The notes under the pieces are model-generated. The model saw only the letters and a list, made by a program, of their open reading frames with translations. It searched no databases and had not been told where the DNA came from. A DNA stretch of 64,000 bases from Pseudomonadota bacterium (lineage in GTDB: Bacteria; Myxococcota_A; UBA796; CAJQPC01): the NCBI GenBank assembly GCA_024228935.1, contig JAAESX010000290.1:1-64000 (forward strand). The letters are read 5' to 3'. This document shows, piece after piece, positions 32,815 to 41,021 of the stretch. The translations under genes were made by a program, and so were the position numbers. Positions within the stretch are counted from its first letter, which is position 1. Each line of letters starts with the position of its first letter.

Positions 32815-33801
32815 TCACGGCGCGCCGTCGATCGACGTGACCAGCGCGTAGACCCCGAACTGGGGCACCCAGTGGCTGTAGGCATCGTAGTTCTCCTCCC
32901 AGTACTGGGGCCGATCCATGTGCCAGACGAGGTGGTCCATCGCCAGCTCGCCGTAGCGGTCGTCGGACTCGGCCAGGGTCAACAGCGCCCAGCTCCGTGA
33001 GAAGTTCAGGCCGCCCTCGTGTGCGTTGCCGGGACGGACGGGCTCCCAGTCGGGGACCTCGACGTCCAGGGCGTCGGGCGCGACGTGGGCCAGGAGCAGC
33101 GCACGCATCGCGCAGGGCGGGAAGAAGCCGTTGACGCTCTCGTCGTCGGAAAGGGGGCAGTCCAGCGGCACGATCTCGTCGCGGGTCAGGCGCTCGGCGG
33201 CCTCGGCCATCGCCTCGTCTTCGGTGTGCTGGGCCCACAGCCACAGGTTCAACAGCGCCCAGCTGCCGTTGTCGTACTCCGGGTCCATCCCGTCGACGCG
33301 GGCCTCCATCTGGTCCCAGAGCTTCGCGGCCACGTCGTCCGCCATCGCCCGCAGGTCGGTCTCGCCCTGCTTCTCGCGCTCGCGTGCCAGCACCAGGAAC
33401 CAGGCGTAGCCGTAGGGGTTCTCGTGATCGAGGGCGCCCTGGACGAGGTCCTCGTGTTCCCGCTCGATGTAGGCCAGGTCCGCCTCGGCGCCGTAGCTCA
33501 GCTCGCCGGTCACGCGCGACAACGCCAGGAGCGCCCAGTTGCCGTGGACCGAGCTGTGCCAGTCGTAGCAGCCTCGGAAGACGGGATGCGACGAGTCGGT
33601 CCGGCCCACGCACTCGGCGATGGGGCGGGCCAGGTCGTCGAGCCAGATCCGGCGTCGAGCCTCGAGGTCAGCTCGCCAGGTGCTTGGCTCGCCGGTGTCG
33701 CCGCTGTCCGGGCCGGGGTCGGCGGTGTCGTACACGGGCTCTCCGGTGTCGTCCGAGGTGATGTCCAGGGTCGGCGGGCCGCACGCGAGGAGCCAGATCA
33801 A
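32815..33801 (-). CDS. DUF2891-family lipoprotein
   Basis: The 328-residue product starts with TTG 33801, which overlaps the upstream stop as TTGA. The leader (M)IWLLAC is among the shortest here, followed by a Thr/Asp/Gly tether. The mature domain shows the DUF2891 hallmark HPVFRGCYDWHSSVHGNWALLALSR, then NPYGYAWFLVLAREREKQGE, GFFPPCAMRALLLAHVAPD and SHWVPQFGVYALVT. It is probably an alpha/alpha toroid like other members; the conserved His/Trp/Cys cluster could be catalytic but no activity is known. Having it as a lipoprotein puts it at the cell envelope. It is downstream of and coupled to the membrane protein at 33798-34892. Confidence 0.82.
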   Translation of the reverse strand: MIWLLACGPPTLDITSDDTGEPVYDTADPGPDSGDTGEPSTWRADLEARRRIWLDDLARPIAECVGRTDSSHPVFRGCYDWHSSVHGNWALLALSRVTGELSYGAEADLAYIEREHEDLVQGALDHENPYGYAWFLVLAREREKQGETDLRAMADDVAAKLWDQMEARVDGMDPEYDNGSWALLNLWLWAQHTEDEAMAEAAERLTRDEIVPLDCPLSDDESVNGFFPPCAMRALLLAHVAPDALDVEVPDWEPVRPGNAHEGGLNFSRSWALLTLAESDDRYGELAMDHLVWHMDRPQYWEENYDAYSHWVPQFGVYALVTSIDGAP

Positions 33802-34892
33802 AGCTGCCTCGCCAGGGCGACCGCCGCGTCGACCAGCTCGTGCAGGTCCGCCACGCGCAGGCCGTAGGCGCGCAGGGTGACGCCCTCGCTGTCCACGACC
33901 GAGGCGGGGTGGGCGTGGACCACCGCCAGGACGGCGCCGAGGAAGGCCTCGTCCTGCAGCCGGTGGATCAGCTCGGGCTCACCGCCGACCGCGATCAGGC
34001 CGTCGGCGACGGGGTTGTCCAGGTCGAGGGGCTCGCGGATGCTACCGGCCCGCTCGATGTGCATCGCCTGGAGCGCGTGGGCTGGCGAGCACCGCGCGAT
34101 GACCGAGGTCTGGCCGTTCTCGTACACGACCTCGACGTCGAGTCCCGACTTCGTGCCGACCAGCCAGGCGTCGTCGACCTGCAACCCGAGGCTGGGCGCC
34201 AGCTCGACCCACTCGGGCGGGCAGACCGGCTTCGGACCCATCCGGACGCCGAAGACCTTGCGCGAGCCCATGTCGCCCAGGATCCCGTTGGCGAGCACCC
34301 ACCAGAACGCTCCGACGACCGCGATGACACCGCCAACAACGACCCAGATGGTCTGCGGATCCCCGGACCTGTTCTCCCCCGAGAACGCCCAGGTGATGTC
34401 CAGATCGTCGTACCAGTGCGCGTTCAGCAGCGTGCGCTGGCCCTCGGCGTCCTCCATCCACAGCAGAGGACCGCTGGAGTCGAGCACCGGTGAGCCGTTC
34501 CTCGTCGGGGCGGGGAGCGTCGTCTGGAAGTCCGTGCGGTCGCCGGTCACGAGCTCGCCATCGCGGACGGACCACACGTCGATGTCCCAGGTGTCCAGCA
34601 TCGAGATGGGGACGCAGGGTCGGTCGGTCGCGGCGAGCTTCAACAGCACGCGCTCGCCGTCGGTCGCCACGACCCGCGCTGCGACCGAGGCATCCGAGAA
34701 GTGCACGGTGGTGTCGTCGCCGCGTAGCGCCGTCGAGGTCGTCACGGCGTACCCGTCCGGGCTGATGACAGTCGCCAGGCCCATGGGCTCGAGCTCGCCG
34801 ATCACCTCGGCCGCGCGAGCGTGGTTCTGCAGGCCGTGCTCACAGAACCGCATCGTCTCTGCCTGGGTCGTCGAGAGAAGCGTCCACCACAC
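33798..34892 (-). CDS. Membrane protein: trypsin-fold-like domain plus paralogous C-terminal domain
   Basis: GTG 34892 gives 364 residues beginning WWTLLSTTQA, a short export signal. Residues about 30-155 look like a degenerate trypsin-like peptidase fold: GLATVISPDGYAVTTSTALRG at the start and RNGSPVLDSSGPLLWMEDAEG in place of the GNSGGP loop, keeping a Ser. Residues about 183-207 are one membrane span (IWVVVGGVIAVVGAFWWVLA). The remaining about 150 residues form a domain shared with 38909-39889 and 42692-43558: WVELAPSLGL, then DNPVADGLIAVGG and VLAVVHAHPASVVDSEG. The common domain is unnamed as far as I know. It is coupled to the DUF2891 lipoprotein by TTGA; its start lies 18 bp from the divergent gene. 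Confidence 0.72.
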   Translation of the reverse strand: MWWTLLSTTQAETMRFCEHGLQNHARAAEVIGELEPMGLATVISPDGYAVTTSTALRGDDTTVHFSDASVAARVVATDGERVLLKLAATDRPCVPISMLDTWDIDVWSVRDGELVTGDRTDFQTTLPAPTRNGSPVLDSSGPLLWMEDAEGQRTLLNAHWYDDLDITWAFSGENRSGDPQTIWVVVGGVIAVVGAFWWVLANGILGDMGSRKVFGVRMGPKPVCPPEWVELAPSLGLQVDDAWLVGTKSGLDVEVVYENGQTSVIARCSPAHALQAMHIERAGSIREPLDLDNPVADGLIAVGGEPELIHRLQDEAFLGAVLAVVHAHPASVVDSEGVTLRAYGLRVADLHELVDAAVALARQL

Positions 34893-34910
34893 CGTGCCAT
34901 CATCGCCCAG

Positions 34911-37160
34911 TTGTTCCCGACCGCGCTCGTCCTGTCTGTCGCTGGCCTGCTGGGCGTCGTCGCGGCCCTTCCCGACAAGAAGCCGGTGCGCGCGGTGCTG
35001 TACGCACTGGTCCTCGCGCTGGCGGTCGTGGGCGTGATGGGCTCGACGTGGCCGTGGCCCTGGGGAGCGGTCGTGTTCGTCGGGCTGGCGCTGCTCCCCA
35101 CCTCGCGTACGGCTCGGGTCCGGCTGGCTGCGCCGGCGGCCGCGGTTCTGCTGATCGCGAGCCTGGTCGTGAACCGCAAGGTCCACGAGACGTATGCGTG
35201 CTTGGACGCGTCGCTGCCGCCGGCCGTCGCTCCGGCCCACGCGCCGCCGCTGTTCGGCAAGCCCGGCGGGCTGGTCCGACTCCTCGATCAGACCCACACG
35301 ACCTCGGGCGAGGTGGCGGCGAGCTCGGGGGTCCGCCTGACCGACCTCACCGACGTCGCCGGCGCGCTCCAGATGGCGGTCGACCAGCCCGAGGCCCGCG
35401 TCGTCCGGCTGGTGCTCGACCCCGGCTCGGCGACGGGCCTCGTCCTGACGCCCAGCCCCACCGGCACCTTCACGGAGTCCGATCGCAAGCTCCGAGCGGT
35501 GCAGCTCCCGCTCGAGTCGACCGAGGGCACCACCGTCGTCGAGGTCGACCTGTCCGAGACCCTCGAGGGAGGGTGGGACCAGGCCGACGCGCTGCGCGGG
35601 CTCGAGGTCGCGTGGACCGGGGGCGCAGGGACCCTCCACGAGGTCGTGCTCGAGGGAGCGGACGCGGTCTACCGGAGCGAGGCCGTCGGCGAGCACCGGG
35701 TCGAGCTGGACGGGGTCATCCATCCGTCCTGGACGCTCCTGGACGGGGCGACGGTCGAGCTCACCATCCAGGCTGACGAGGGCGACGTGCTGACGTGGTT
35801 CGACGGCGGGCTCGGCGTGGTCGAGCGGGTGGCCTCGGTGGACGGCGAGGAGGTCCACCGCACGGACGAGGCCGCCTGGTCGACCGTGCGCATCCCGCTG
35901 TCCGAGGGTCGGCATGCGCTGTCGTTCGCCGCAACGGGCACCGGAGTCGGCCTGATCGGCGAGCCCATCGTGGCCTCGCCGGCCGAGCGCGCGCCCAACG
36001 TGCTGGTGATCCTGGTGGACACGCTCCGCGCCGATCACGTCGACGACACCACGCCGAACTGGCTGGCGCTCCAGGACGAGGGCGTGCGGTTCGCGCTCAC
36101 CAACAGCGCCAGCAGCTGGACCAAGCCCAGCATCCCGACGGTCATGAGCGGCGTGTGGCCGACGACGCACGGGGTCGGCGCGCAGACCGTCAGCGATCGG
36201 CTCCCCGAGTCGGTCCCGCTGATGCAGGAGCGCTTCCGGGACGCGGGCTGGGCGACCGCCTCGTTCTCGGCGAGCCCGCTCGGCAGCACGCTGTCGGGGC
36301 TCGACAGGGGCTTCGCCACGGCGCTTCCCCCTCGCGCCTGGGGCCACATGGAGCGCAGCCAGGGCGAGACGCCCCTGGACGCCGACGTCTTCGGCTCGCT
36401 GTTGGACTGGTGGGACGACCAGGATCGGCCCGTGTTCGCCTACGTCCAGCTCCTCGACCTGCACCAGTACTACCTGCTCGAGGGCCACGCGGACCGGCGC
36501 TGGTCCGCCTACCGGCACGCGGCCGTGACCGCTGACGCAGACTTCGGCCAGCTGATGGAAGACCTCGAGGAGCGTGGCCTGCTCGAGGACACGCTCATCG
36601 TGCTGACCAGCGACCACGGCGAGTCGTTCTGGGACCACGGCGTGCCCTCGCACGGGACCGGGCTGTGGCAGTCGCAGGTCCAGGTGCCGCTCGTGTTCTG
36701 GCATCCCGAGCTCGCGCCGGGCGTGATCACCGAGCCCACAGCGCTGGCCGACCTGGCGCCGACGCTGATCGACCTGTTCGGGCTCCCGTCGCTGCCGGAT
36801 GCGGACGGGATCTCCCTGGTCCCGGCGCTCGGCAGCGAGTCCCTGCCCGCCCGCAGCATCCCGAGCGCGCTCATCCGCTACACCTGGAACCCCGACGGGC
36901 CCCAGTGGTTCGCGCTGACCCGCACGGATGGGCCGAAGGTCGTCCAGGTGGGCGACGACAAGCACGGCGTGGATCTGGCCGCGGACCTTTGCGAGTCGAT
37001 CTCCACGCGTCCCGACCGTGAGCTGGCTCGCGAGCTGCAGACGTTCCGGTCGGGGCAGTCCGAGGCGGCAGCGGCGTTCCGGGCCGAGCACGGCGCAGGG
37101 GCCGAGGGGATCGGGGCCTCCGAGCTCGAGCTGCTTCGCTCGCTCGGGTACCTGGAGTGA
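34911..37160 (+). CDS. Alkaline-phosphatase/sulfatase-superfamily membrane protein
   Basis: Starting at TTG 34911 the product has 749 residues and begins with three membrane spans (FPTALVLSVAGLLGVVAAL to about residue 90). A beta-rich domain covers about 110-370. The sulfatase fold begins at NVLVILVDTLRADHV, giving the first metal Asp. NSASSWTKPSIPTVMSGVWPTTHG is the nucleophile segment: where sulfatases have Cys or Ser before xPxR, this has Thr in TKPS. LLDLHQYY and VLTSDHGESFWDHGVPSHGTG supply further metal ligands. A Thr nucleophile would fit a phosphotransferase (LtaS-like chemistry) rather than a formylglycine sulfatase. The C-terminus ends in ELELLRSLGYLE, common in this superfamily. 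Confidence 0.8.
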   Translation: MFPTALVLSVAGLLGVVAALPDKKPVRAVLYALVLALAVVGVMGSTWPWPWGAVVFVGLALLPTSRTARVRLAAPAAAVLLIASLVVNRKVHETYACLDASLPPAVAPAHAPPLFGKPGGLVRLLDQTHTTSGEVAASSGVRLTDLTDVAGALQMAVDQPEARVVRLVLDPGSATGLVLTPSPTGTFTESDRKLRAVQLPLESTEGTTVVEVDLSETLEGGWDQADALRGLEVAWTGGAGTLHEVVLEGADAVYRSEAVGEHRVELDGVIHPSWTLLDGATVELTIQADEGDVLTWFDGGLGVVERVASVDGEEVHRTDEAAWSTVRIPLSEGRHALSFAATGTGVGLIGEPIVASPAERAPNVLVILVDTLRADHVDDTTPNWLALQDEGVRFALTNSASSWTKPSIPTVMSGVWPTTHGVGAQTVSDRLPESVPLMQERFRDAGWATASFSASPLGSTLSGLDRGFATALPPRAWGHMERSQGETPLDADVFGSLLDWWDDQDRPVFAYVQLLDLHQYYLLEGHADRRWSAYRHAAVTADADFGQLMEDLEERGLLEDTLIVLTSDHGESFWDHGVPSHGTGLWQSQVQVPLVFWHPELAPGVITEPTALADLAPTLIDLFGLPSLPDADGISLVPALGSESLPARSIPSALIRYTWNPDGPQWFALTRTDGPKVVQVGDDKHGVDLAADLCESISTRPDRELARELQTFRSGQSEAAAAFRAEHGAGAEGIGASELELLRSLGYLE

Positions 37161-37221
37161 CCGCAACAGAGCGGTCCTCGCGGCGATAGACTTCCGCTCG
37201 ACCAGACCCGGGAACTGAGAC

Positions 37222-37554
37222 ATGGCGTACGTCGTCGGCGAACCCTGCGTGAACTGCAAGTACGGAGACTGCGTCGATGCATGTCCCGTCGACTGCTTCT
37301 ACCAGGACGACAAGCAGCTCTACATCAACCCCGCCGAGTGCATCGACTGCGACGCCTGCAAGCCAGAGTGCCCGGTCGACGCGATCTTCCCGGACGACGA
37401 GGACCCGTCCTACGACGAGGCCGGCGTCGTCCAGGTCGCCGCCTACTATGTGTGGGTCGGCCAGGAGTTCGACTACTCCGAGGACAAGCGCGTGACCTCC
37501 AAGGAAGAGGTCAATCAGGGCCCCGACTGGGACGAGTCGAAGGCCGTCGGGTAG
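37222..37554 (+). CDS. fdxA: Seven-iron ferredoxin, FdxA type
   Basis: The 110-residue protein starts at ATG 37222. The N-terminal part CVNCKYGDCVDACPVDCFY (C9, C12, C17, C21, C25) and CIDCDACKPECPVDAI (C40, C43, C46, C50) is the classical arrangement for one [3Fe-4S] and one [4Fe-4S] cluster. MAYVVGEPCVNC and YVWVGQEFDYSEDKRVT are near-universal features of bacterial FdxA ferredoxins. It carries single electrons at low potential in the cytoplasm and could feed the radical SAM enzymes nearby; that link is inference. It is followed 12 bp later by the PEGA-like gene. Confidence 0.93.
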   Translation: MAYVVGEPCVNCKYGDCVDACPVDCFYQDDKQLYINPAECIDCDACKPECPVDAIFPDDEDPSYDEAGVVQVAAYYVWVGQEFDYSEDKRVTSKEEVNQGPDWDESKAVG

Positions 37555-37566
37555 GTAGGGGGAATC

Positions 37567-38907
37567 ATGTTCGGACTCATCGCACTCATCGCGGCGCCCG
37601 CCTTTGCTCAGCAGAGGCCCGGCGTCATCCAGGTCAACAGTGGCAGCGCCGCCGGCGAGATCGTCCTCGACGGCTTCCCGACGGGGATCATGGCCCCCGG
37701 GAAGCTCGAATCGGTGCCTCCCGGCGAGCACATGATCGAGGTCGAGTACGGCTGCATGCTGGCCACCGGCACGGTCGTGGTCGTGCCCGAGGAGACCGTC
37801 GACGCGAACCTGGACGTCGAGAACCGTGGCGGCACCGGCACGATCCGCGTGAAGAACCTGCCGCGCGGCGCCGAGGTCCTGCTGGACGACGCTCCGGTCG
37901 CGAACGTCGCCGACGGGGTCGAGGCCAAGTGCGGCATCCGGCGCCTCGTGGTCGAGTCCCCCGGGTTCGAGCCCTACGAGGAGATGATCGTCGTCAGCAC
38001 GGGCAAGTGGTCCACGGTCGAGCCGACGCTCATCGAGGCCGCGATGGTCGACGAGCCGATCGAGCGACGGGAAGACCGCGACTACGACGACTACGACGAC
38101 TACGACGATCTGGACGACCTCGACAGCCTGGACGGCCCCGAGGACTACGAGGCCGCCGAGCGCCGCCGTGAGGACGAGGAGCGCCGCGCCGCCGAGCTCG
38201 CCGCCCGCGAAGAGGCCCGCCGCAAGGCCGAAGAGGAGGCCCGTCGCGCCGAGCAGGACCGCATGGATCGCTACGGCGACGTCGACAGCCTGGACGACGA
38301 AGAGCCCGTCGACGAGGGCCGGAAGGGCCGGAAGGGCCGCGACGACGACGACGAGTCGGATGCCTTCGGCGAGCTCGAGGACTTCGGGGACGACCCGGAC
38401 TTCGACGACCCCGAGGACGAGGACGACTACGACGACTTCTACGACGACGACGGGTTCGAGGACCCGGACGCGATGGAGGACTTCCGGGACTACGACGACC
38501 TGGACGGCGGCGACGACGACGGCGGGCGGACCCCGCGCGAGAAGAAGCCGAAGAACTCCAACGCCAGGCAGTTCCCGACCCGCGGCGTCGCCACGGCCGG
38601 AGGCGTGATCGTCGGTGGTGTCGGTGTCGGCGTGGCTGCGGCTGGCAGCTCGACGATGAAGGAGCGCGAGGCCGAGTACACCCGCGTGGTGCTGGTGACG
38701 AGCACGAGCAGCCCCGCTGCGCTCCAGCTCGGGCAGGAGGTCGCGGCCGCCAAGGGCCAGCGCAACATCGGCATCGCGGTCGCCATCGTCGGCGTCGGCG
38801 CCGGGGCCGCCAGCTTTGCGCTGCTGCCGCCAGCCTGGAACACGTCGCTGGTCGTCGCGCCCACCGAGGACGGTGGTGGCATGGCGATGGTGACCATCGA
38901 TTTCTGA
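37567..38907 (+). CDS. PEGA-like exported protein with long acidic Asp/Tyr/Arg region
   Basis: The 446-residue product has a strong ribosome site (GGGGGA) and signal peptide MFGLIALIAAPAFA. Residues about 15-160 contain PEGA-type repeats (GEIVLDGFPTG, PPGEHMIEVEYG, AEVLLDDAPVANVADG). Residues about 170-330 are extremely charged: Asp/Tyr runs (DYDDYDDYDDLDDLD), an Arg/Glu/Ala coiled-coil-like stretch (about 197-235), then more Asp. A Gly/Val-rich hydrophobic span follows near 350 and another near 395-415. PEGA domains occur in surface-layer and outer-membrane-associated proteins. The acidic region is likely disordered and may bind cations. No specific function is assigned. Confidence 0.75.
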   Translation: MFGLIALIAAPAFAQQRPGVIQVNSGSAAGEIVLDGFPTGIMAPGKLESVPPGEHMIEVEYGCMLATGTVVVVPEETVDANLDVENRGGTGTIRVKNLPRGAEVLLDDAPVANVADGVEAKCGIRRLVVESPGFEPYEEMIVVSTGKWSTVEPTLIEAAMVDEPIERREDRDYDDYDDYDDLDDLDSLDGPEDYEAAERRREDEERRAAELAAREEARRKAEEEARRAEQDRMDRYGDVDSLDDEEPVDEGRKGRKGRDDDDESDAFGELEDFGDDPDFDDPEDEDDYDDFYDDDGFEDPDAMEDFRDYDDLDGGDDDGGRTPREKKPKNSNARQFPTRGVATAGGVIVGGVGVGVAAAGSSTMKEREAEYTRVVLVTSTSSPAALQLGQEVAAAKGQRNIGIAVAIVGVGAGAASFALLPPAWNTSLVVAPTEDGGGMAMVTIDF

Positions 38908-38908
38908 G

Positions 38909-39889
38909 CTGGATCTCCCGGGCGTCCTGGGGCTCGGTTCCGCCTTCGCCGTCCTGACGGCTATCTTTGTAGGCGTGTGGCTCACGCTCCAGCGCAGGCG
39001 AGCGTTCGAGCGCCTCGTCGCCTACCTCGAGAAGCATCGGTCGGTCCAAGGGCTCCGGCGCTTCGGGTCCGACGAGGCCCGGTTCGAGACCCGACACGGC
39101 CCTGGCAGCATCCGGCTCGCGAGCGCCACCGATGGGAACATCGGGGGGCTGCGCGTGCTTCAGATCGAGGTGCTCTGCGGTCGGCAGTGGTCGCCCGTGC
39201 ACCTGCACGCCTCGGGGGTGCTGCCATCGATGGTCCTGCCCCAGAAGGACATCCAGGTCGGCGATGCGCGCTTCGACGCCGACTGGACGATCCAGTCCTC
39301 GGACCCTCGGGCGGCCCGGCTCGCGCTGACCCCGGCGGTCCGCGATCTCGTCCAGAAGCTGAAGCTCCGTGAGCTGCGCCTGTCCGGTCGCCGGATCACG
39401 GTGACGCGCCAGGACGGGGCGCCTCCGGTGGCCCTCATCGCTGGAGCGCTGAAGCTCGCCGAGCTCCTGAGCGAAGGGGGCTGGGATCGCGTCGCCGAGA
39501 AGCTCGGCCTGACCCAGGACGAGGAGGGCACGCTGACCGGGCTGGTCCGCGGTGTGCCGCTGTCCGCGATGCTCGACGGCGAAGACACCGTGGTGAGCGC
39601 GCGGGTGACCGAGCACGGCATCCGCGCGGTCCACAAGGACCTGGGGGGCGGCGTGTCCATCGGCGATCCCGTGCTCGACGGCCTGGTCTCGCTGCGCGGC
39701 GACCGGGAGCACCTGCGCCAGGTCCTCGACCCGGACACGGCGGGCGCGCTCCTGGCGGTCGTCCATGCCTACCCGGGGTCCGAGGTCGGTCCGGCTGGCG
39801 TGCGGCTCGTGTTCCCCGGAATGGCCATCGACGAGCTCGAGGAGCTGGTCGAGCGGGTCGTCACGCTGGCCGAGGCGCTGTCACCGTAG
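38909..39889 (+). CDS. Single-span membrane protein, paralogous family; probable CTG start
   Basis: A GTG at 38975 is possible, but in-frame codons before it encode a good membrane anchor, DLPGVLGLGSAFAVLTAIFV, beginning at CTG 38909, one base after the previous TGA. The paralogue at 42692 also starts with such an anchor, supporting the longer form (326 residues). The soluble part has a middle beta region (about 60-130) and the shared C-terminal domain: WDRVAEKLGLTQDEEGTLTGLVRGVPL, GDPVLDGLVSLRGD, LLAVVHAYPGSEVGPAGVRL. The body likely faces the cytoplasm, given RRR after the span. Function is unknown. Its 3' end overlaps the convergent SGNH gene by 9 nt. Confidence 0.7.
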   Translation: MDLPGVLGLGSAFAVLTAIFVGVWLTLQRRRAFERLVAYLEKHRSVQGLRRFGSDEARFETRHGPGSIRLASATDGNIGGLRVLQIEVLCGRQWSPVHLHASGVLPSMVLPQKDIQVGDARFDADWTIQSSDPRAARLALTPAVRDLVQKLKLRELRLSGRRITVTRQDGAPPVALIAGALKLAELLSEGGWDRVAEKLGLTQDEEGTLTGLVRGVPLSAMLDGEDTVVSARVTEHGIRAVHKDLGGGVSIGDPVLDGLVSLRGDREHLRQVLDPDTAGALLAVVHAYPGSEVGPAGVRLVFPGMAIDELEELVERVVTLAEALSP

Positions 39890-40987
39890 GCAGTCGGCCA
39901 GCGCGTCGCCGACCAGGGCGTGCCCCTCGACCGACCAGTGCCCGTCGTACTTCAGGTAGGCCCCGGGGTGTCCCTCGAGGCTCGGGTGGAGGTCGCACGA
40001 GGCGATGCCCAGGCGCTCCAGGCGCTCCAGGACGCCCTGGCGAGGCGCGTCCAGGGCCAGGTCGCCCTCGAGCCCCAGCTCCTGGGCGGTGGCGGCCGCC
40101 CGCTCGGGGTCCATGGCCCAGGCCGGTGGAGCGACCGCGACCAGCAGCTCGTCGCCGCGCTCGTTCGTGACGGACTGGAAGTCGCGCAGCGCCGCCTCGA
40201 GTCGGTCGAGCAGGTCGTTCAGGTCGCCCTCGCCCTGGACCGTGAACGGCCGCAGCTCGCGCCGGAACCGCTGGGAGATCCGCTCGATGTTCTCGACGTC
40301 CTTCCGCTTCTGGGCCACATCGATCGCGGCCAGGAAGACGCTCCGGCTGCTGAGTCGGTCCCACGCGGTCGGCGGCGTGTAGGTGCCCATCGCGTCGAGC
40401 CGCTGCCCCGTCTGGCGGGTCGGCCGGTCGTAGCCACCATCGGGCCGCTGGGGCAGGCGGGTGAGCCGCGGGTAGACCTCGTTGTCGGTCAGGTCGTTGC
40501 CCAGGAACAGGACGTAGACGACCCCGTCCCCGTCGAGCTGCTCGTCGAGGTCCTGGTAGCGGAAGAGCGCCTGCCAGGTGGAGTAGCCGTCGACGCCGCC
40601 GTTCAGCATCGACACGCCCAGGGCGTCGCCCGCCGCCTGCTGGAAGCTGTCCTCCTCGGAGACCTGGACACCGAGCGTGAACGAGTCGCCGACCGCCCAC
40701 CAGACCGGTTTGTCGGGGGCGGGGGGGCCCCCGCGGTACCCCTCGGGGGCGACGCGGACGCGGATGCTGCCGCCCGCGCTGGCCCACTCGCCGTCGTAGC
40801 CGGGGAGCGGCACGTGCTGGAGCACGGGGTCCTGGACGTAGAGCCCGGGTGTGGCGTCGCGAGTCGGCTCGGCGAGCAGCTCGGCGGCGGGTGACGGGGC
40901 GATGAGTCGAGCGCCGCCCTCGGCGAGCAGGACGCCGGCGACCAGCCCTCCGAGCACCAGGCCGCTCCGGGCGATCCAGGGATTCAT
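39881..40987 (-). CDS. Membrane-anchored SGNH/GDSL-type hydrolase
   Basis: The 368-residue product starts at ATG 40987 with a signal anchor (MNPWIARSGLVLGGLVAGVLLAEGGARL). VWWAVGDSFTLGVQVSEEDSF carries the GDS block-I serine. NGGVDGYSTWQALFRYQDL gives the Gly of block II and VLFLGNDLTDN the Asn of block III. KYDGHWSVEGHALVGDAL near the C-terminus contains the catalytic Asp-x-x-His (DGHW). This arrangement fits periplasmic esterases or acetyl-transfer-linked SGNH proteins acting on polysaccharides. It converges on the paralogue gene and is divergent from the membrane protein at 41022. Confidence 0.82.
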   Translation of the reverse strand: MNPWIARSGLVLGGLVAGVLLAEGGARLIAPSPAAELLAEPTRDATPGLYVQDPVLQHVPLPGYDGEWASAGGSIRVRVAPEGYRGGPPAPDKPVWWAVGDSFTLGVQVSEEDSFQQAAGDALGVSMLNGGVDGYSTWQALFRYQDLDEQLDGDGVVYVLFLGNDLTDNEVYPRLTRLPQRPDGGYDRPTRQTGQRLDAMGTYTPPTAWDRLSSRSVFLAAIDVAQKRKDVENIERISQRFRRELRPFTVQGEGDLNDLLDRLEAALRDFQSVTNERGDELLVAVAPPAWAMDPERAAATAQELGLEGDLALDAPRQGVLERLERLGIASCDLHPSLEGHPGAYLKYDGHWSVEGHALVGDALADCLR

Positions 40988-41021
40988 CGGGGCCGACGCT
41001 ATCACGCGGTAGGCTCGCGTC

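Noticed and set aside
37567..38907. Acidic repetitive protein as a collagen-like or RTX toxin
   Set aside because: The repeats are Asp/Tyr/Arg low complexity without GXY or GGxGxD periodicity; PEGA-like domains explain the ordered part better.
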